The notes below the pieces were generated by a model. The model searched no databases. It was not told the DNA's origin and saw only the letters and a program-made list of their open reading frames with translations. From assembly GCF_024171895.1 (NCBI RefSeq), contig NZ_JAMTCQ010000012.1:368283-432282 (forward strand): a stretch of DNA of 64,000 nt, read 5' to 3'. Below, one piece after another: positions 56,062-64,000 of this stretch (positions within the stretch are counted from its first letter, which is position 1; every line of letters starts with the position of its first letter). Origin of the DNA: Prauserella halophila (GTDB lineage: Bacteria > Actinomycetota > Actinomycetes > Mycobacteriales > Pseudonocardiaceae). Made by a program: the position numbers and the translations under genes.

Positions 56062-56817
56062 ATGGCCGAAACGGACCTGCGCGACAAGGTGGTCGTCATC
56101 GGAGGCGGCGCCAAGAACCTGGGCGGACTGCTCGCCACGCGGCTCGGTGAGCTGGGCGCGAAAGTGGTCGTTCACTACCACAGCGACGCCTCCGCGCCGG
56201 ACGCCGACAAGACCGTCGACGCCGTCACGGCGGCGGGCGGCGAGGCCGTGACCGCACAGGCCGACCTCACCCGCGTGGCCGACGTGCGAGCGCTGTTCGA
56301 CGCTGCGGTGGACCGCTTCGGGCGGGCCGACGTGGCCGTCAACACCACGGGCATGGTGCTGCGCAAGCCGATCCTCGAGACCACCGAGGAGGAGTACGAC
56401 CGCATGTTCGCCGTCAACTCCAAGGCGGCGTACTTCTTCATCCAGGAGGCAGGCCGCAGGCTCAGCGACAACGGCAAGATCATCAGCCTCGGGACGTCGC
56501 TGCTCGCCGCGTTCACCGACGGCTATTCGACCTACGCGGGCGGCAAGGCCCCGCTGGAACACTTCACCCGCGCCGCGGCGAAGGAGTTCGCCGACCGCGG
56601 CATCTCGGTCAACGTCGTGGCGCCGGGCCCGATGGACACGCCGTTCTTCTACCCGCAGGAGACGCCGGAGCGGGTCGAGTTCCACAAGTCGCAGGCGATG
56701 GGCAACCAGCTCACCCACATCGAGGACATCGCCCCGATCATCCTGTTCCTGGCCACCGACGGCTGGTGGTTCACTGGTCAGACGATGTTCCCGAACGGTG
56801 GCTACACCACCCGCTGA
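56062..56817 (+). CDS. Short-chain dehydrogenase/reductase
   Basis: A 251-residue classical SDR. The cofactor motif is VIGGGAKNLGGLL (residues 11-23), with NTTGMV in place of the usual NNAG, and the active site SLGTSLL (Ser) plus YSTYAGGKAPLEHF (Tyr, Lys). HYHSDA after strand two suggests NADP(H) binding is possible. Substrate unknown. It lies 20 bp before a LysR gene on the same strand. Confidence 0.88.
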   Translation: MAETDLRDKVVVIGGGAKNLGGLLATRLGELGAKVVVHYHSDASAPDADKTVDAVTAAGGEAVTAQADLTRVADVRALFDAAVDRFGRADVAVNTTGMVLRKPILETTEEEYDRMFAVNSKAAYFFIQEAGRRLSDNGKIISLGTSLLAAFTDGYSTYAGGKAPLEHFTRAAAKEFADRGISVNVVAPGPMDTPFFYPQETPERVEFHKSQAMGNQLTHIEDIAPIILFLATDGWWFTGQTMFPNGGYTTR

Positions 56818-56837
56818 CCGCTGCGAAAGGCTGACGC

Positions 56838-57695
56838 GTGGGTCTGGACCTCTACAAGCTCGACCACCTCGTCGCCGTGGCCGAGGAGGGCAGCTTCACC
56901 CGCGCGGCCACCCGGCTGCACCTGTCGCAGCAGGCACTGTCCACATCGGTCCGTTCGCTGGAGCGGCAGGTGGGAGTCGACCTGCTGGCACGCGGTTCGT
57001 CCGGCGTGAGTCTGCTGCCCGCGGGGGAGGCGCTGCTGGCCGACGCGCGCGTACTGCACGGCGTCGCGCGCTCGGCCGTGCAGCGGGCGCGGCGGATCGG
57101 CCGCGGTGAGCGGGAGACACTGCGCATCGGCCACACCCCCGCCGTCACGGGCGACGAGGTGACCGCGCTGTTGCCTGCCGCCGACCACGACACCCGGGTC
57201 AATCAGCGGTACCCGGACGAGCTGACCCGTGACCTGCTCTCCGGGGAGCTGGACCTCGGGCTGTGCCGCGCGATGCCGCCGGCCCGCGGTCTGGCCCGCA
57301 CGGTCGTCGCGGCGCAGCGCCTCCACGTCGCCGTGGCCGCGGACCACCCGCTGGCCGCTCGCACGCAGGTGCAGCTCTCCGACCTCGCCGACCAGGAGAT
57401 CATCGTCTGGGGCGAGCCGGGCCGGTCCGGCTACACCGACCTGCTCGTCGGCCTGTGCCGCGGTGCGGGGTTCGAACCGCGCACCCGCCGGAACCCGGTG
57501 CAGGGTACGCCGCCGGTCACTGCCGTCGCCGGTACACACGGTGTCGCTTTCGTGACCGCTGCGCCGGGGGTCGCCGCGGGTGGCGGGGTTCGCGTGGTGG
57601 AGCTGGTGCCCGCGGCCCGGGTTCCGCTGCACGCGCTGTGGCCGCAGCACACGGCCTCGGATGCCAGGGACGTGTTCCTCGAGTCCGTCAGCTGA
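56838..57695 (+). CDS. LysR-family regulator
   Basis: A 285-residue LysR regulator. The winged helix-turn-helix is KLDHLVAVAEEGSFTRAATR then LHLSQQALSTSVRSLERQVG (residues 6-45), followed by a two-lobed effector domain beginning ETLRIGHTPAVTG. It is transcribed in the same direction as the SDR gene rather than divergently, so its target is not certain. GTG 56838 follows GAAAGG. Confidence 0.88.
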   Translation: MGLDLYKLDHLVAVAEEGSFTRAATRLHLSQQALSTSVRSLERQVGVDLLARGSSGVSLLPAGEALLADARVLHGVARSAVQRARRIGRGERETLRIGHTPAVTGDEVTALLPAADHDTRVNQRYPDELTRDLLSGELDLGLCRAMPPARGLARTVVAAQRLHVAVAADHPLAARTQVQLSDLADQEIIVWGEPGRSGYTDLLVGLCRGAGFEPRTRRNPVQGTPPVTAVAGTHGVAFVTAAPGVAAGGGVRVVELVPAARVPLHALWPQHTASDARDVFLESVS

Positions 57696-57789
57696 CCGCC
57701 GGCGGCGCCCTCCCTGCCACGGCCGGGGCGGGCGCCGCCGCATACTGAGGCCGCCGGGTGGTCGACACGATCAGGAGCAGGGGGCCTCG

Positions 57790-58980
57790 ATGCCGGGGGA
57801 GCCGGGCCGCACCACGCGCTGGTATCCGCACCTGTGGGCGGGCACCCTGCTGACCCAGGCCGCCTACAACGCCGCCCGCATGCTGGTCTCGTACCGCGTG
57901 CTCGAGCTCGGCGGCGACGGTACGGTGCTGGGCGTCATCACGGCGCTGTTCGCGTTGCTGCCGCTCGTGGTCGCGGTGCCGGTCGGACGGGCTGTCGACA
58001 ACGGCCACCCCGCCGGTGTGCTGCGCGCCGGGGTCGCGGCGACCGTCGCGGCGCTGGTCGTACTGGCCCTCAGCGAGGACCTCGTCGTGCTCGCGGCGGG
58101 CAACATCCTGCTCGGGTTCGCGCAGATCCTCGTCACGGTCGCCGGGCAGGGGTTCGTCCCGCTGCTGTCCGACTCCCGCGACATCGACCGGCGCTTCGCA
58201 GGCTGGGCGCTCGCCGCGTCGATCGGCCAGACGGCCGGACTCCCCGTGGCGGGCGTCGTGACATCGGCGAGCAGCGGCTCCGGTGGCGTGTCGACCACGG
58301 CGGGGCTGCTGGCGCTCGCGGTCCTGTCGGCGCTGGCGCTGCCGTCCGCGTTGCTGATGCCCGTCGTCGGGTCGCAGCGGGCGCGCGCCGACCAGCGCGG
58401 CACCGCCCAGTCCGTCCCGGCGATGCTCACCACGCCCGGCATGCGGCCCGCGATGTTCAGCAGTCTCGTCGTGCTGACCTCGATGGACGTGCTCGCCGCA
58501 TTCCTGCCCGTGCTCGGCCAGCAGCACGGCTTCGGCGTCCTGACCGTGACCGTGCTGCTGATGCTGCGCACCGGCGCGGCGATCGTCGCGCGCACCTTCC
58601 TGCCCGCGCTGCTGCGTGTGGTGCAGCGGCGGTGGATGTTGCTGGCCGCGACGCTGTGTTCGGCCGCCCCCATGGCACTGATCCCGGTGATCCCGAACCC
58701 GGTGGTGATCGGCGTGTTCCTCGTGGTCGTCGGACTCCTCTGGGGTGTGGGGCAACCGCTGACGATGAGCTGGGTGGTGAGCCTGGTGACCGAGCGCAGC
58801 AGGGCGTCCGCGCTGTCGCTACGGCTCACCGGGAACCGTCTCGGACAGGTACTCGTGCCGCTCGGCGCGGGCGGTATCGCCGGCGTGGCGGGCGCCGGGT
58901 CGGTGTTCCTCGTGACCGGGGCACTACTCGGCCTCTCCGGCGGATTCACCTGGCGGGCCGTGCGCAGCCGGCACGTATGA
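57790..58980 (+). CDS. MFS transporter
   Basis: A 396-residue major facilitator with about 11-12 helices, including motif A-like VAVPVGRAVDNGHPAGVLRA. It has no recognised substrate signature. ATG 57790 follows AGGGGGC. GTGTCCTGC-type repeats directly follow the stop (58996-59036). Confidence 0.82.
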   Translation: MPGEPGRTTRWYPHLWAGTLLTQAAYNAARMLVSYRVLELGGDGTVLGVITALFALLPLVVAVPVGRAVDNGHPAGVLRAGVAATVAALVVLALSEDLVVLAAGNILLGFAQILVTVAGQGFVPLLSDSRDIDRRFAGWALAASIGQTAGLPVAGVVTSASSGSGGVSTTAGLLALAVLSALALPSALLMPVVGSQRARADQRGTAQSVPAMLTTPGMRPAMFSSLVVLTSMDVLAAFLPVLGQQHGFGVLTVTVLLMLRTGAAIVARTFLPALLRVVQRRWMLLAATLCSAAPMALIPVIPNPVVIGVFLVVVGLLWGVGQPLTMSWVVSLVTERSRASALSLRLTGNRLGQVLVPLGAGGIAGVAGAGSVFLVTGALLGLSGGFTWRAVRSRHV

Positions 58981-58995
58981 GCCCGCCGACCGACC

Positions 58996-59036
58996 CGCGT
59001 GTCCTGCACCCAGACGCGCGTGTCCTGCGTTCGTGC
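58996..59036. repeat. GTGTCCTGC repeats downstream of the MFS gene
   Basis: Two units, CGCGTGTCCTGCACCCAGAC and CGCGTGTCCTGCGTTCGTGC, 21 bases apart on the plus strand. The same units appear at about 31690, 33140-33170 and 63903-63945, in each case 3' of a gene. Confidence 0.7.
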
Positions 59037-59114
59037 GCCTGAGGGGCGGGCGGACGATCGCCGAGTGGTCGTTCGCCGGATGGTGTTCACCGCGCCGCGC
59101 GGCTACGTTGACGA

Positions 59115-59130
59115 ATGCGTGGGTACGCAT
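59115..59130. promoter_or_regulatory. Perfect palindrome upstream of the formaldehyde dehydrogenase gene
   Basis: ATGCGT-GGGT-ACGCAT is an exact dyad 31 bases before the ATG at 59162. It is a candidate operator for an aldehyde-responsive or other regulator; no regulator gene is adjacent. Confidence 0.4.
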
Positions 59131-59161
59131 CCGACCGGCCAGCAGACAAAGGGGTTCGCAA

Positions 59162-60379
59162 ATGCCGGACAATCGCGTTGTCGTGTACAAGTCGCCCGGT
59201 GAAGTCGCGGTGGAATCGATCGATTACCCGAAACTGGAACTGCCCGGCGACGTCGTCAGCGGGCTCGGGATCAAGAAAAAGGCGCCGCACGCGGCGATTC
59301 TGAAGATCGTCACGACGAACATCTGCGGCAGTGATCAACACATGGTGCGCGGGCGTACGACGGCGCCCGTGGACCAGAGCCTCGGCCACGAGATCACCGG
59401 TGAGGTCGTGGAAACCGGCGAGGACGTCCTGTTCGTCGGCGAGGGGGACGTCTGCTCGGTGCCGTTCAACATCGCGTGCGGACGGTGCCGGATGTGCAAC
59501 GAGGGCAAGACCGGAATCTGTCTCAACGTGAATCCCGCCCGGCCCGGTGCGGCCTACGGCTACGTCGACATGGGCGGCTGGATCGGCGGGCAGGCCGAAT
59601 ACGTCATGGTGCCGTTCGCCGATTTCAACCTGCTCAAGTTCCCGGACCGGGATCAGGCGCTCGAGAAAATTCTCGACCTGACGATGCTGTCCGATATTTT
59701 CCCGACCGGATACCACGGTGCGTACACGGCGGGCGTCACCACCGGATCGACCGCCTACGTCGCCGGGGCCGGCCCCGTCGGGCTGGCGGCCGCGCACGCT
59801 GCACAGCTGCTCGGAGCGTCGGCGGTGATCGTCGGCGACATGATCCCGGAGCGGCTCGGGCAGGCCCGGAGTTTCGGCTGCGAGACGGTCGACCTGCGCA
59901 CCGACGCGTCGTTGGCGGACATGATCGAGCAGATCACCGGCGAACCCGAAGTGGACGCGGCCGTCGACGCCGTCGGTTTCGAGGCGCGCGGACACGGCAA
60001 GGATGCGGGCGAACAGCCCGCGACCGTGCTCAATGACGTCATGGGTATCGCGAGGGCGGGCGCGTCACTCGGCATCCCCGGCTTGTACGTCACCGGCGAC
60101 CCCGGCGCCCCCGACGAGAACGCCAAGGTCGGCCAGCTCGGCGTGCGGATCGGGCTGGGCTGGGCGAAGTCCCATTCGATGACCACCGGCCAGTGCCCGG
60201 TGAAGCAGTACAACCGGCAGCTGATGAATATGATCCTCAGCGGCAAGGCCGACATCGCGAAGGCCGTCAACGCCACGACGATCACGCTCGACGAGGCACC
60301 GCAGGGGTATCAGGAGTTCGACAGCGGCGTGGCCCGCAAGTTCGTCATCGACCCGCACGGCATGGCCCCGGCGGCCTGA
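59162..60379 (+). CDS. fdhA: Glutathione-independent formaldehyde dehydrogenase
   Basis: A 405-residue zinc-dependent medium-chain dehydrogenase. The catalytic zinc ligands are in NICGSDQHMVRG and LGHEITGEVVETG; the structural zinc site is CGRCRMCNEGKTGIC; the NAD-binding glycine motif is VAGAGPVGLAAAHAAQLLGA. The long C-terminal part (GHGKDAGEQPATVLND and LGWAKSHSMTTGQCPVKQYN) matches Pseudomonas-type formaldehyde dismutase/dehydrogenase, which oxidises formaldehyde with a tightly bound NAD. AAAGGGG precedes the ATG. Confidence 0.88.
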   Translation: MPDNRVVVYKSPGEVAVESIDYPKLELPGDVVSGLGIKKKAPHAAILKIVTTNICGSDQHMVRGRTTAPVDQSLGHEITGEVVETGEDVLFVGEGDVCSVPFNIACGRCRMCNEGKTGICLNVNPARPGAAYGYVDMGGWIGGQAEYVMVPFADFNLLKFPDRDQALEKILDLTMLSDIFPTGYHGAYTAGVTTGSTAYVAGAGPVGLAAAHAAQLLGASAVIVGDMIPERLGQARSFGCETVDLRTDASLADMIEQITGEPEVDAAVDAVGFEARGHGKDAGEQPATVLNDVMGIARAGASLGIPGLYVTGDPGAPDENAKVGQLGVRIGLGWAKSHSMTTGQCPVKQYNRQLMNMILSGKADIAKAVNATTITLDEAPQGYQEFDSGVARKFVIDPHGMAPAA

Positions 60380-60402
60380 CACCGCCCTGCACGCGGAGCC
60401 GT

Positions 60403-60492
60403 GTTGCGTTCTCCGGGGCCCGTGTTGCGTTTTCCGGGGCCTGTGTTGCGGGTTCCGGAGATCGTGTTGCGGGTTCCGGAGCCGTGTTGCTC
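60403..60492. repeat. 21-bp repeat array downstream of fdhA
   Basis: About four to five GTGTTGCGTTYTCCGGGGCC and GTGTTGCGGGTTCCGGAG units on the plus strand, beginning 24 bases after the fdhA stop and in its sense. The remaining 120 bp to the next start hold no gene. Confidence 0.9.
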
Positions 60493-60610
60493 CCGCCCAT
60501 CGCTCGGCCCTCATCGGCGCTCCGGTGCTCGGCCGCTCCGTGGGCCGGGTGCGTGGGGCCGGGGCGCTCCCGTCGCGCAACGAGGGCCGGACGCGACGCG
60601 TCCACTCTGT

Positions 60611-61315
60611 ATGGAACGACATGTGGGGTGGGAAGGCAGTTACAACGCACGTGACCTCGGCGGCCTGCCGACGGCTGACGGCGGCATGATCACGTGGGGC
60701 GCGGTCGTGCGGTCGGAGGAACCGCGGTGGTTGACCGGGGCCGGGTGGAGGTCCGTGTGGGAACACGGGGTGCGGACCATCGTCGATCTGCGCAACGACG
60801 ACGAGCGGGCCGACGCCGTCGTTGCCGAGGGGATCGACGTCGTGCACGCACCGCTCGACCCGGTCGGCGACGACTTCTGGACCTACTACGCCGAAACGGG
60901 CCTGCACGCCACACCGCTGTGCTACCGCGACCTGCTGGACAAGCGGCCGGACCTGGTCGCCACCGCTGTGCGCGCCGTCGCGACCGCACGGTCGGGAGGG
61001 GTGCTGGTGCACTGCGCGGGCGGGCGTGATCGCACCGGCCTGCTGGTGTTGATCCTGCTCGGTCTCGTCGGCGTGCCCGGTGACGTGATCGCCGACGACT
61101 ACGAGCTCAGCCGCCAACGGCTCCCCGGGATGTGGGCACGGCTGGGCATGCCGGACGACGAGCCGAAGATCCTCGACCTGCTCGCCTCCCACGGCACGAC
61201 GCCGCGAGAAGCGTTCCTCGACGTGCACGCCGGCCTCGATGCCGAAGGTCTACTGCGTGCGGAAGGGCTCGAAGACGCGGACCTCGCCGCATTGCGTCAC
61301 CGACTCGTGGCGTGA
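60611..61315 (+). CDS. Tyrosine/dual-specificity protein phosphatase
   Basis: A 234-residue Cys-based phosphatase. The P-loop is VLVHCAGGRDRTGLLVLILL (HCxxGxxR, catalytic Cys and Arg), with YNARDLGGLPTADGG near the N-terminus and FGIDVVHAP-type strands between. It belongs to the branch of mycobacterial PtpB, which acts on phosphotyrosine or phosphoinositides. No signal peptide. It is flanked on both sides by 21-bp repeat arrays. Confidence 0.88.
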   Translation: MERHVGWEGSYNARDLGGLPTADGGMITWGAVVRSEEPRWLTGAGWRSVWEHGVRTIVDLRNDDERADAVVAEGIDVVHAPLDPVGDDFWTYYAETGLHATPLCYRDLLDKRPDLVATAVRAVATARSGGVLVHCAGGRDRTGLLVLILLGLVGVPGDVIADDYELSRQRLPGMWARLGMPDDEPKILDLLASHGTTPREAFLDVHAGLDAEGLLRAEGLEDADLAALRHRLVA

Positions 61316-61337
61316 CGGGCTGCTGTGGACAGATCGG

Positions 61338-61400
61338 CGCAACACGGCCCCCGGAATCCGCAACACGGCCCCCGGAATCCGCAACACGGGCTTCGAGGTG
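61338..61400. repeat. 21-bp repeats downstream of the DUF309 gene
   Basis: Three units read GTGTTGCGGATTCCGGGGGC on the minus strand. They end a few bases before the DUF309 stop and lie in its sense. Confidence 0.88.
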
Positions 61401-61406
61401 CAGGGG

Positions 61407-61892
61407 TCAGGGGCGCAGGCGTGGGGCGAGCGTCGAGGCGTCGGGCGGTTCGGTGTGGGCGGGCATGCCGGAGGCGAGGGTCGTCGCCCACTCGCGCAGG
61501 CCCGCGACGTCGATGCCGTGCGGCGCCTCGCTCGCGAACGGTTCGATGGATTCCGCACCGCGGGTGAGCAGCGAGGCGGCGCCGGCGAAGTTGCCGCGTG
61601 CCGCGTGCGTCAACCCGACGGCCAGCTGCGCCAGCCCGCGCCACAGTCCCTGTTCGGCATCCGGCCCCGACTTCCACGCGTCTTCGAAGACCTCGTGCGC
61701 GTGGAACGGCTTGCCGTCGTCGAGCAACTGTTGCGCCTCGGTGACCGTCGCGTCCGGCGTGCGCTCCACACCCTCCGGTGCTCGTTCCACTCCTGGTGCG
61801 CCGTACGGCAACGGCCTGCCGAGGCCGTCGCGCGGGCGCGCGTTGCGCGCCCTGCCTTCCGAATCCCTGTCGCGCTGCAGCCGTTCACTCAC
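61407..61892 (-). CDS. DUF309-family protein
   Basis: A 161-residue protein of unknown function. The family motif is [14 protein letters not shown] at about residues 62-75, followed by [20 protein letters not shown], a helical hairpin. The first 45 residues are basic and unstructured. Its start overlaps the end of ctaD by eight bases, so the two are probably co-transcribed. The family has no established reaction. Confidence 0.8.
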   Translation of the reverse strand: MSERLQRDRDSEGRARNARPRDGLGRPLPYGAPGVERAPEGVERTPDATVTEAQQLLDDGKPFHAHEVFEDAWKSGPDAEQGLWRGLAQLAVGLTHAARGNFAGAASLLTRGAESIEPFASEAPHGIDVAGLREWATTLASGMPAHTEPPDASTLAPRLRP

Positions 61893-63666
61893 GCCCCGAG
61901 TCTGACACGTCTCCTTCGTCGCCGGCCGCCTCCGAGGTGGGTCGCGCGTCGTGCGGTATGGCCTTGCCGGTGAAGGTGATGTGGCCTTCGTCGTGGAGCC
62001 GTTCGAGCATGTGCGGGTAGTGCAGCTCGAATGCGGGCCGTTCGGAGCGGATGCGCGGCAGCTCGAGGAAGTTGTGCCGCGGCGGCGGGCACGTGGTCGC
62101 CCATTCGAGGGAGTTTCCGTAGCCCCACGGGTCGTCGGCCTCGACGGGATCGCCGAACCGCCAGCTGCGCATCAGGTTCCACACGAACGGCAGCATCGAC
62201 GCGCCGAGGACGAACGCGCCGATGGTCGAGACGGTGTTGAGTGCGGTGAACCCGTCGCTCGGCAGATAGTCGACGTAGCGGCGCGGCATGCCTTCCGATC
62301 CGAGCCAGTGCTGCACGAGGAACGTCGTGTGGAAGCCGACGAACGTCAGCCAGAAGTGCAGTTTGGCCAGCGGTTCGTTCATCATCCGGCCGGTGAACTT
62401 CGGGAACCAGAAGTAGATGCCCGCGAACGTGGCGAACACGATCGTCCCGAACAGCACGTAGTGGAAGTGGGCGACGACGAAGTAGCTGTCGTGTACGTGG
62501 AAGTCGATCGGCGGCGCGGCGAGCAGGACGCCGGTGAGCCCGCCGAGCAGGAACGTCACCATGAACCCCAACGACCACAGCATCGGCGATTCGAAGGTGA
62601 TCCGACCCTTCCACAGGGTGCCGATCCAGTTGAAGAACTTGACGCCCGTCGGCACCGCGATCGCGAACGTGAGCAGCGAGAAGAACGGCAGCAGCACCGC
62701 GCCGGTTGCGAACATGTGGTGCGCCCACACGGCGAACGACAGGGCCGTGATGCCGATCGTCGCCAGCACCATCAGCCGGTAGCCGAACAGCGGTTTCCTG
62801 CTGAACACCGGGATGATCTCGGTGACGATGCCGAAGAACGGCAGCGCCACGATGTACACCTCGGGATGGCCGAAGAACCAGAACAGGTGCTGGTAGAGGA
62901 TCGCGCCGCCGTTGGCGGGGTCGAACACGTGCGCGCCGAGCAGGCGGTCGGCGTACAGGCCGAGCAGCGCGGCGGTGAGGATCGGGAACGCAGCCAGCAC
63001 CAGCACGCTGGTGAACAGAATGTTCCAGGTGAAGATCGGCATTCGCCACATCGTCATGCCCGGCCCGCGGAGGCAGACGATCGTCGTGATCATGTTGACC
63101 GCGCCGAGGATCGTGCCGAGACCGGACACGACCAGTCCCATGATCCACAGGTCACCGCCGATGCCGACGGAGAACTCGGCGCGCGAGAGCGGGGCGTAGG
63201 CCGTCCAGCCGTAGTCCGCCGCCCCCGCAGGCGTGACGAGGGAACTCAGCACGATCAGCCCGCCGAACAGGAACAGCCAGTACGAGAACGCGTTCAACCG
63301 CGGGAACGCCACGTCCGGGGAGCCGATCTGCAGCGGCAGCACCAGGTTCGCGAACGCGAACACCACCGGCGTCGCGTAGAGCAGCAGCATGATCGTGCCG
63401 TGCATGGTGAACAGCTGGTTGTACTGCTCCGGCGACAGGAACTGTTGCCCCGGTTGAGCCAGTTCACCGCGCATGAGCAGGGCCATCAGGCCACCGATCA
63501 TGAAGAACGCCAGCGACGTGGCCATGTACATCATGCCGATGACCTTGTGGTCCGTCGTGCGCGTGAGGCTCAGCATGCGCAGCGCGCGCTTACGCGGTGG
63601 CGGCTCGTCGCGGGAAATCCGCGTCGGCGTCACATCCGTCGGGGGTGTTACCGAGTGCGTGGTCAC
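61885..63666 (-). CDS. ctaD: aa3-type cytochrome c oxidase subunit I
   Basis: A 593-residue haem-copper oxidase core subunit with twelve predicted helices. The low-spin haem and CuB ligands are visible: His in [11 protein letters not shown], the HPEVYI loop with its cross-linked Tyr in [13 protein letters not shown], the His pair in FAVWAHHMF, and the two His in [13 protein letters not shown]. It reduces oxygen at the end of the respiratory chain. GTG 63666 follows GGAGG by seven bases; the N-terminal 30 residues are hydrophilic. Other oxidase subunits are not in the window. Confidence 0.95.
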   Translation of the reverse strand: MTTHSVTPPTDVTPTRISRDEPPPRKRALRMLSLTRTTDHKVIGMMYMATSLAFFMIGGLMALLMRGELAQPGQQFLSPEQYNQLFTMHGTIMLLLYATPVVFAFANLVLPLQIGSPDVAFPRLNAFSYWLFLFGGLIVLSSLVTPAGAADYGWTAYAPLSRAEFSVGIGGDLWIMGLVVSGLGTILGAVNMITTIVCLRGPGMTMWRMPIFTWNILFTSVLVLAAFPILTAALLGLYADRLLGAHVFDPANGGAILYQHLFWFFGHPEVYIVALPFFGIVTEIIPVFSRKPLFGYRLMVLATIGITALSFAVWAHHMFATGAVLLPFFSLLTFAIAVPTGVKFFNWIGTLWKGRITFESPMLWSLGFMVTFLLGGLTGVLLAAPPIDFHVHDSYFVVAHFHYVLFGTIVFATFAGIYFWFPKFTGRMMNEPLAKLHFWLTFVGFHTTFLVQHWLGSEGMPRRYVDYLPSDGFTALNTVSTIGAFVLGASMLPFVWNLMRSWRFGDPVEADDPWGYGNSLEWATTCPPPRHNFLELPRIRSERPAFELHYPHMLERLHDEGHITFTGKAIPHDARPTSEAAGDEGDVSDSGRE

Positions 63667-63957
63667 GACGGCACCTCCACCAGCGCCTTCACCTGCGGCG
63701 AGGACAGTCCTTCCCGACCGTAGGGTGACGCGGCCGTGATCGCAGCACTGCGCCGCCGCCGCGGTCACGGGGCCGGTTGTGACGACAGGGCAGCGGTGAG
63801 TTGCGGCCGCCCCCGGAACCCGCAACACGACCCATCAAGCGCAGCTGCGCGTCAGCGCGTCGATGAGGGGTGTCGGTCGGGCGACGGGTGGGAGCAGCAC
63901 GGCGGCACGAGTGCAGGACACGCGGGCCCGAGTGCAGGACACGCGGGGGAGGGAAGG
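63667..63957. repeat. Intergenic region with GTGTTGCG and GTGTCCTGC repeats
   Basis: Between the ctaD start and the right-edge gene. One GTGTTGCGGGTTCCGGGGGC unit (about 63810-63830) and two CGCGTGTCCTGCACTCG units (63903-63950) read on the minus strand. The part next to ctaD must hold its promoter. Confidence 0.65.
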
Positions 63958-64000
63958 TCAGCTCACCGCGGGTCTGCGGTACCAGGACGTCCACAGCGGG
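63958..64000 (-). CDS. Probable 3' end of a minus-strand gene (partial)
   Basis: A frame enters from the right edge and stops at TGA 63958-63960, reading PLWTSWYRRPAVS. Too short to identify. The repeats directly beyond the stop, in the sense found 3' of other genes here, support a gene end at this point. Confidence 0.3.
   Translation of the reverse strand, partial: PLWTSWYRRPAVS

Overview
The window is very GC-rich, with GTG/TTG starts, several apparently leaderless promoters, a menaquinone pathway gene cluster, a 14-gene nuo operon, KorAB, aa3 oxidase subunit I, an ESX-associated fragment and many TetR regulators. Together these point to an actinomycete, most likely of the Pseudonocardiaceae (Amycolatopsis/Saccharomonospora type). 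That placement is inference; no 16S gene is present.

Layout. 1-447: end of an EspG-like gene. 508-3972: a qsd-type lactone catabolism locus (acyl-CoA ligase, phosphotriesterase-like lactonase, divergent TetR regulator) with twin operators. 4083-6094: menG and a menJ-like reductase. 6095-6612: nuo control region with two Rex operators. 6613-23093: nuoA to nuoN, all on the plus strand. 23332-26555: long-chain polyprenyl diphosphate synthase and a large membrane-anchored acidic protein with a sunset-like C-terminus. 26746-29854: korBA. 30033-33003: Lrp regulator, dimethylargininase, metallo-hydrolase, VOC protein. 33177-36961: four-gene Mn/Fe-type metal ABC transporter. 37186-43410: HtpX, TetR/MFS pair, rfbA, secreted sialidase-like protein, YajQ. 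43564: tRNA-Tyr, followed to about 51490 by accessory DNA bounded by copies of the tRNA 3' end (lipase, TetR, integrase relic, carboxylesterase, MBL hydrolase, XRE regulator, gene fragments). 51576-58980: HNH nuclease, SDR relic, TetR, two carboxypeptidase-regulatory-like proteins, SDR, LysR, MFS. 59162-63666: formaldehyde dehydrogenase, tyrosine phosphatase, DUF309 protein, ctaD. The right edge probably holds the 3' end of one more minus-strand gene.

Respiration is the main theme: menaquinone ring methylation (menG), isoprenoid side-chain synthesis (polyprenyl synthase) and saturation (menJ-like), NADH oxidation (Nuo) under likely Rex redox control, ferredoxin-linked 2-oxoglutarate oxidation (KorAB) and terminal oxidation (CtaD).

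The most unusual feature is a set of small cistrons that sit exactly between neighbouring operon genes and overlap both by ATGA or GTGA. Three of them (nuoC/nuoD, korA/korB, metal-binding protein/ATPase) are built from related tandem repeats with a 13-codon (39-bp) period, each carrying a Shine-Dalgarno-like GGAG. A fourth (nuoE/nuoF) has the same overlaps without tandem repeats. A separate 21-bp repeat family lies just downstream of genes in their sense orientation, and has expanded in frame inside the dimethylargininase gene. A large palindrome occurs both inside nuoG and in an intergenic region.
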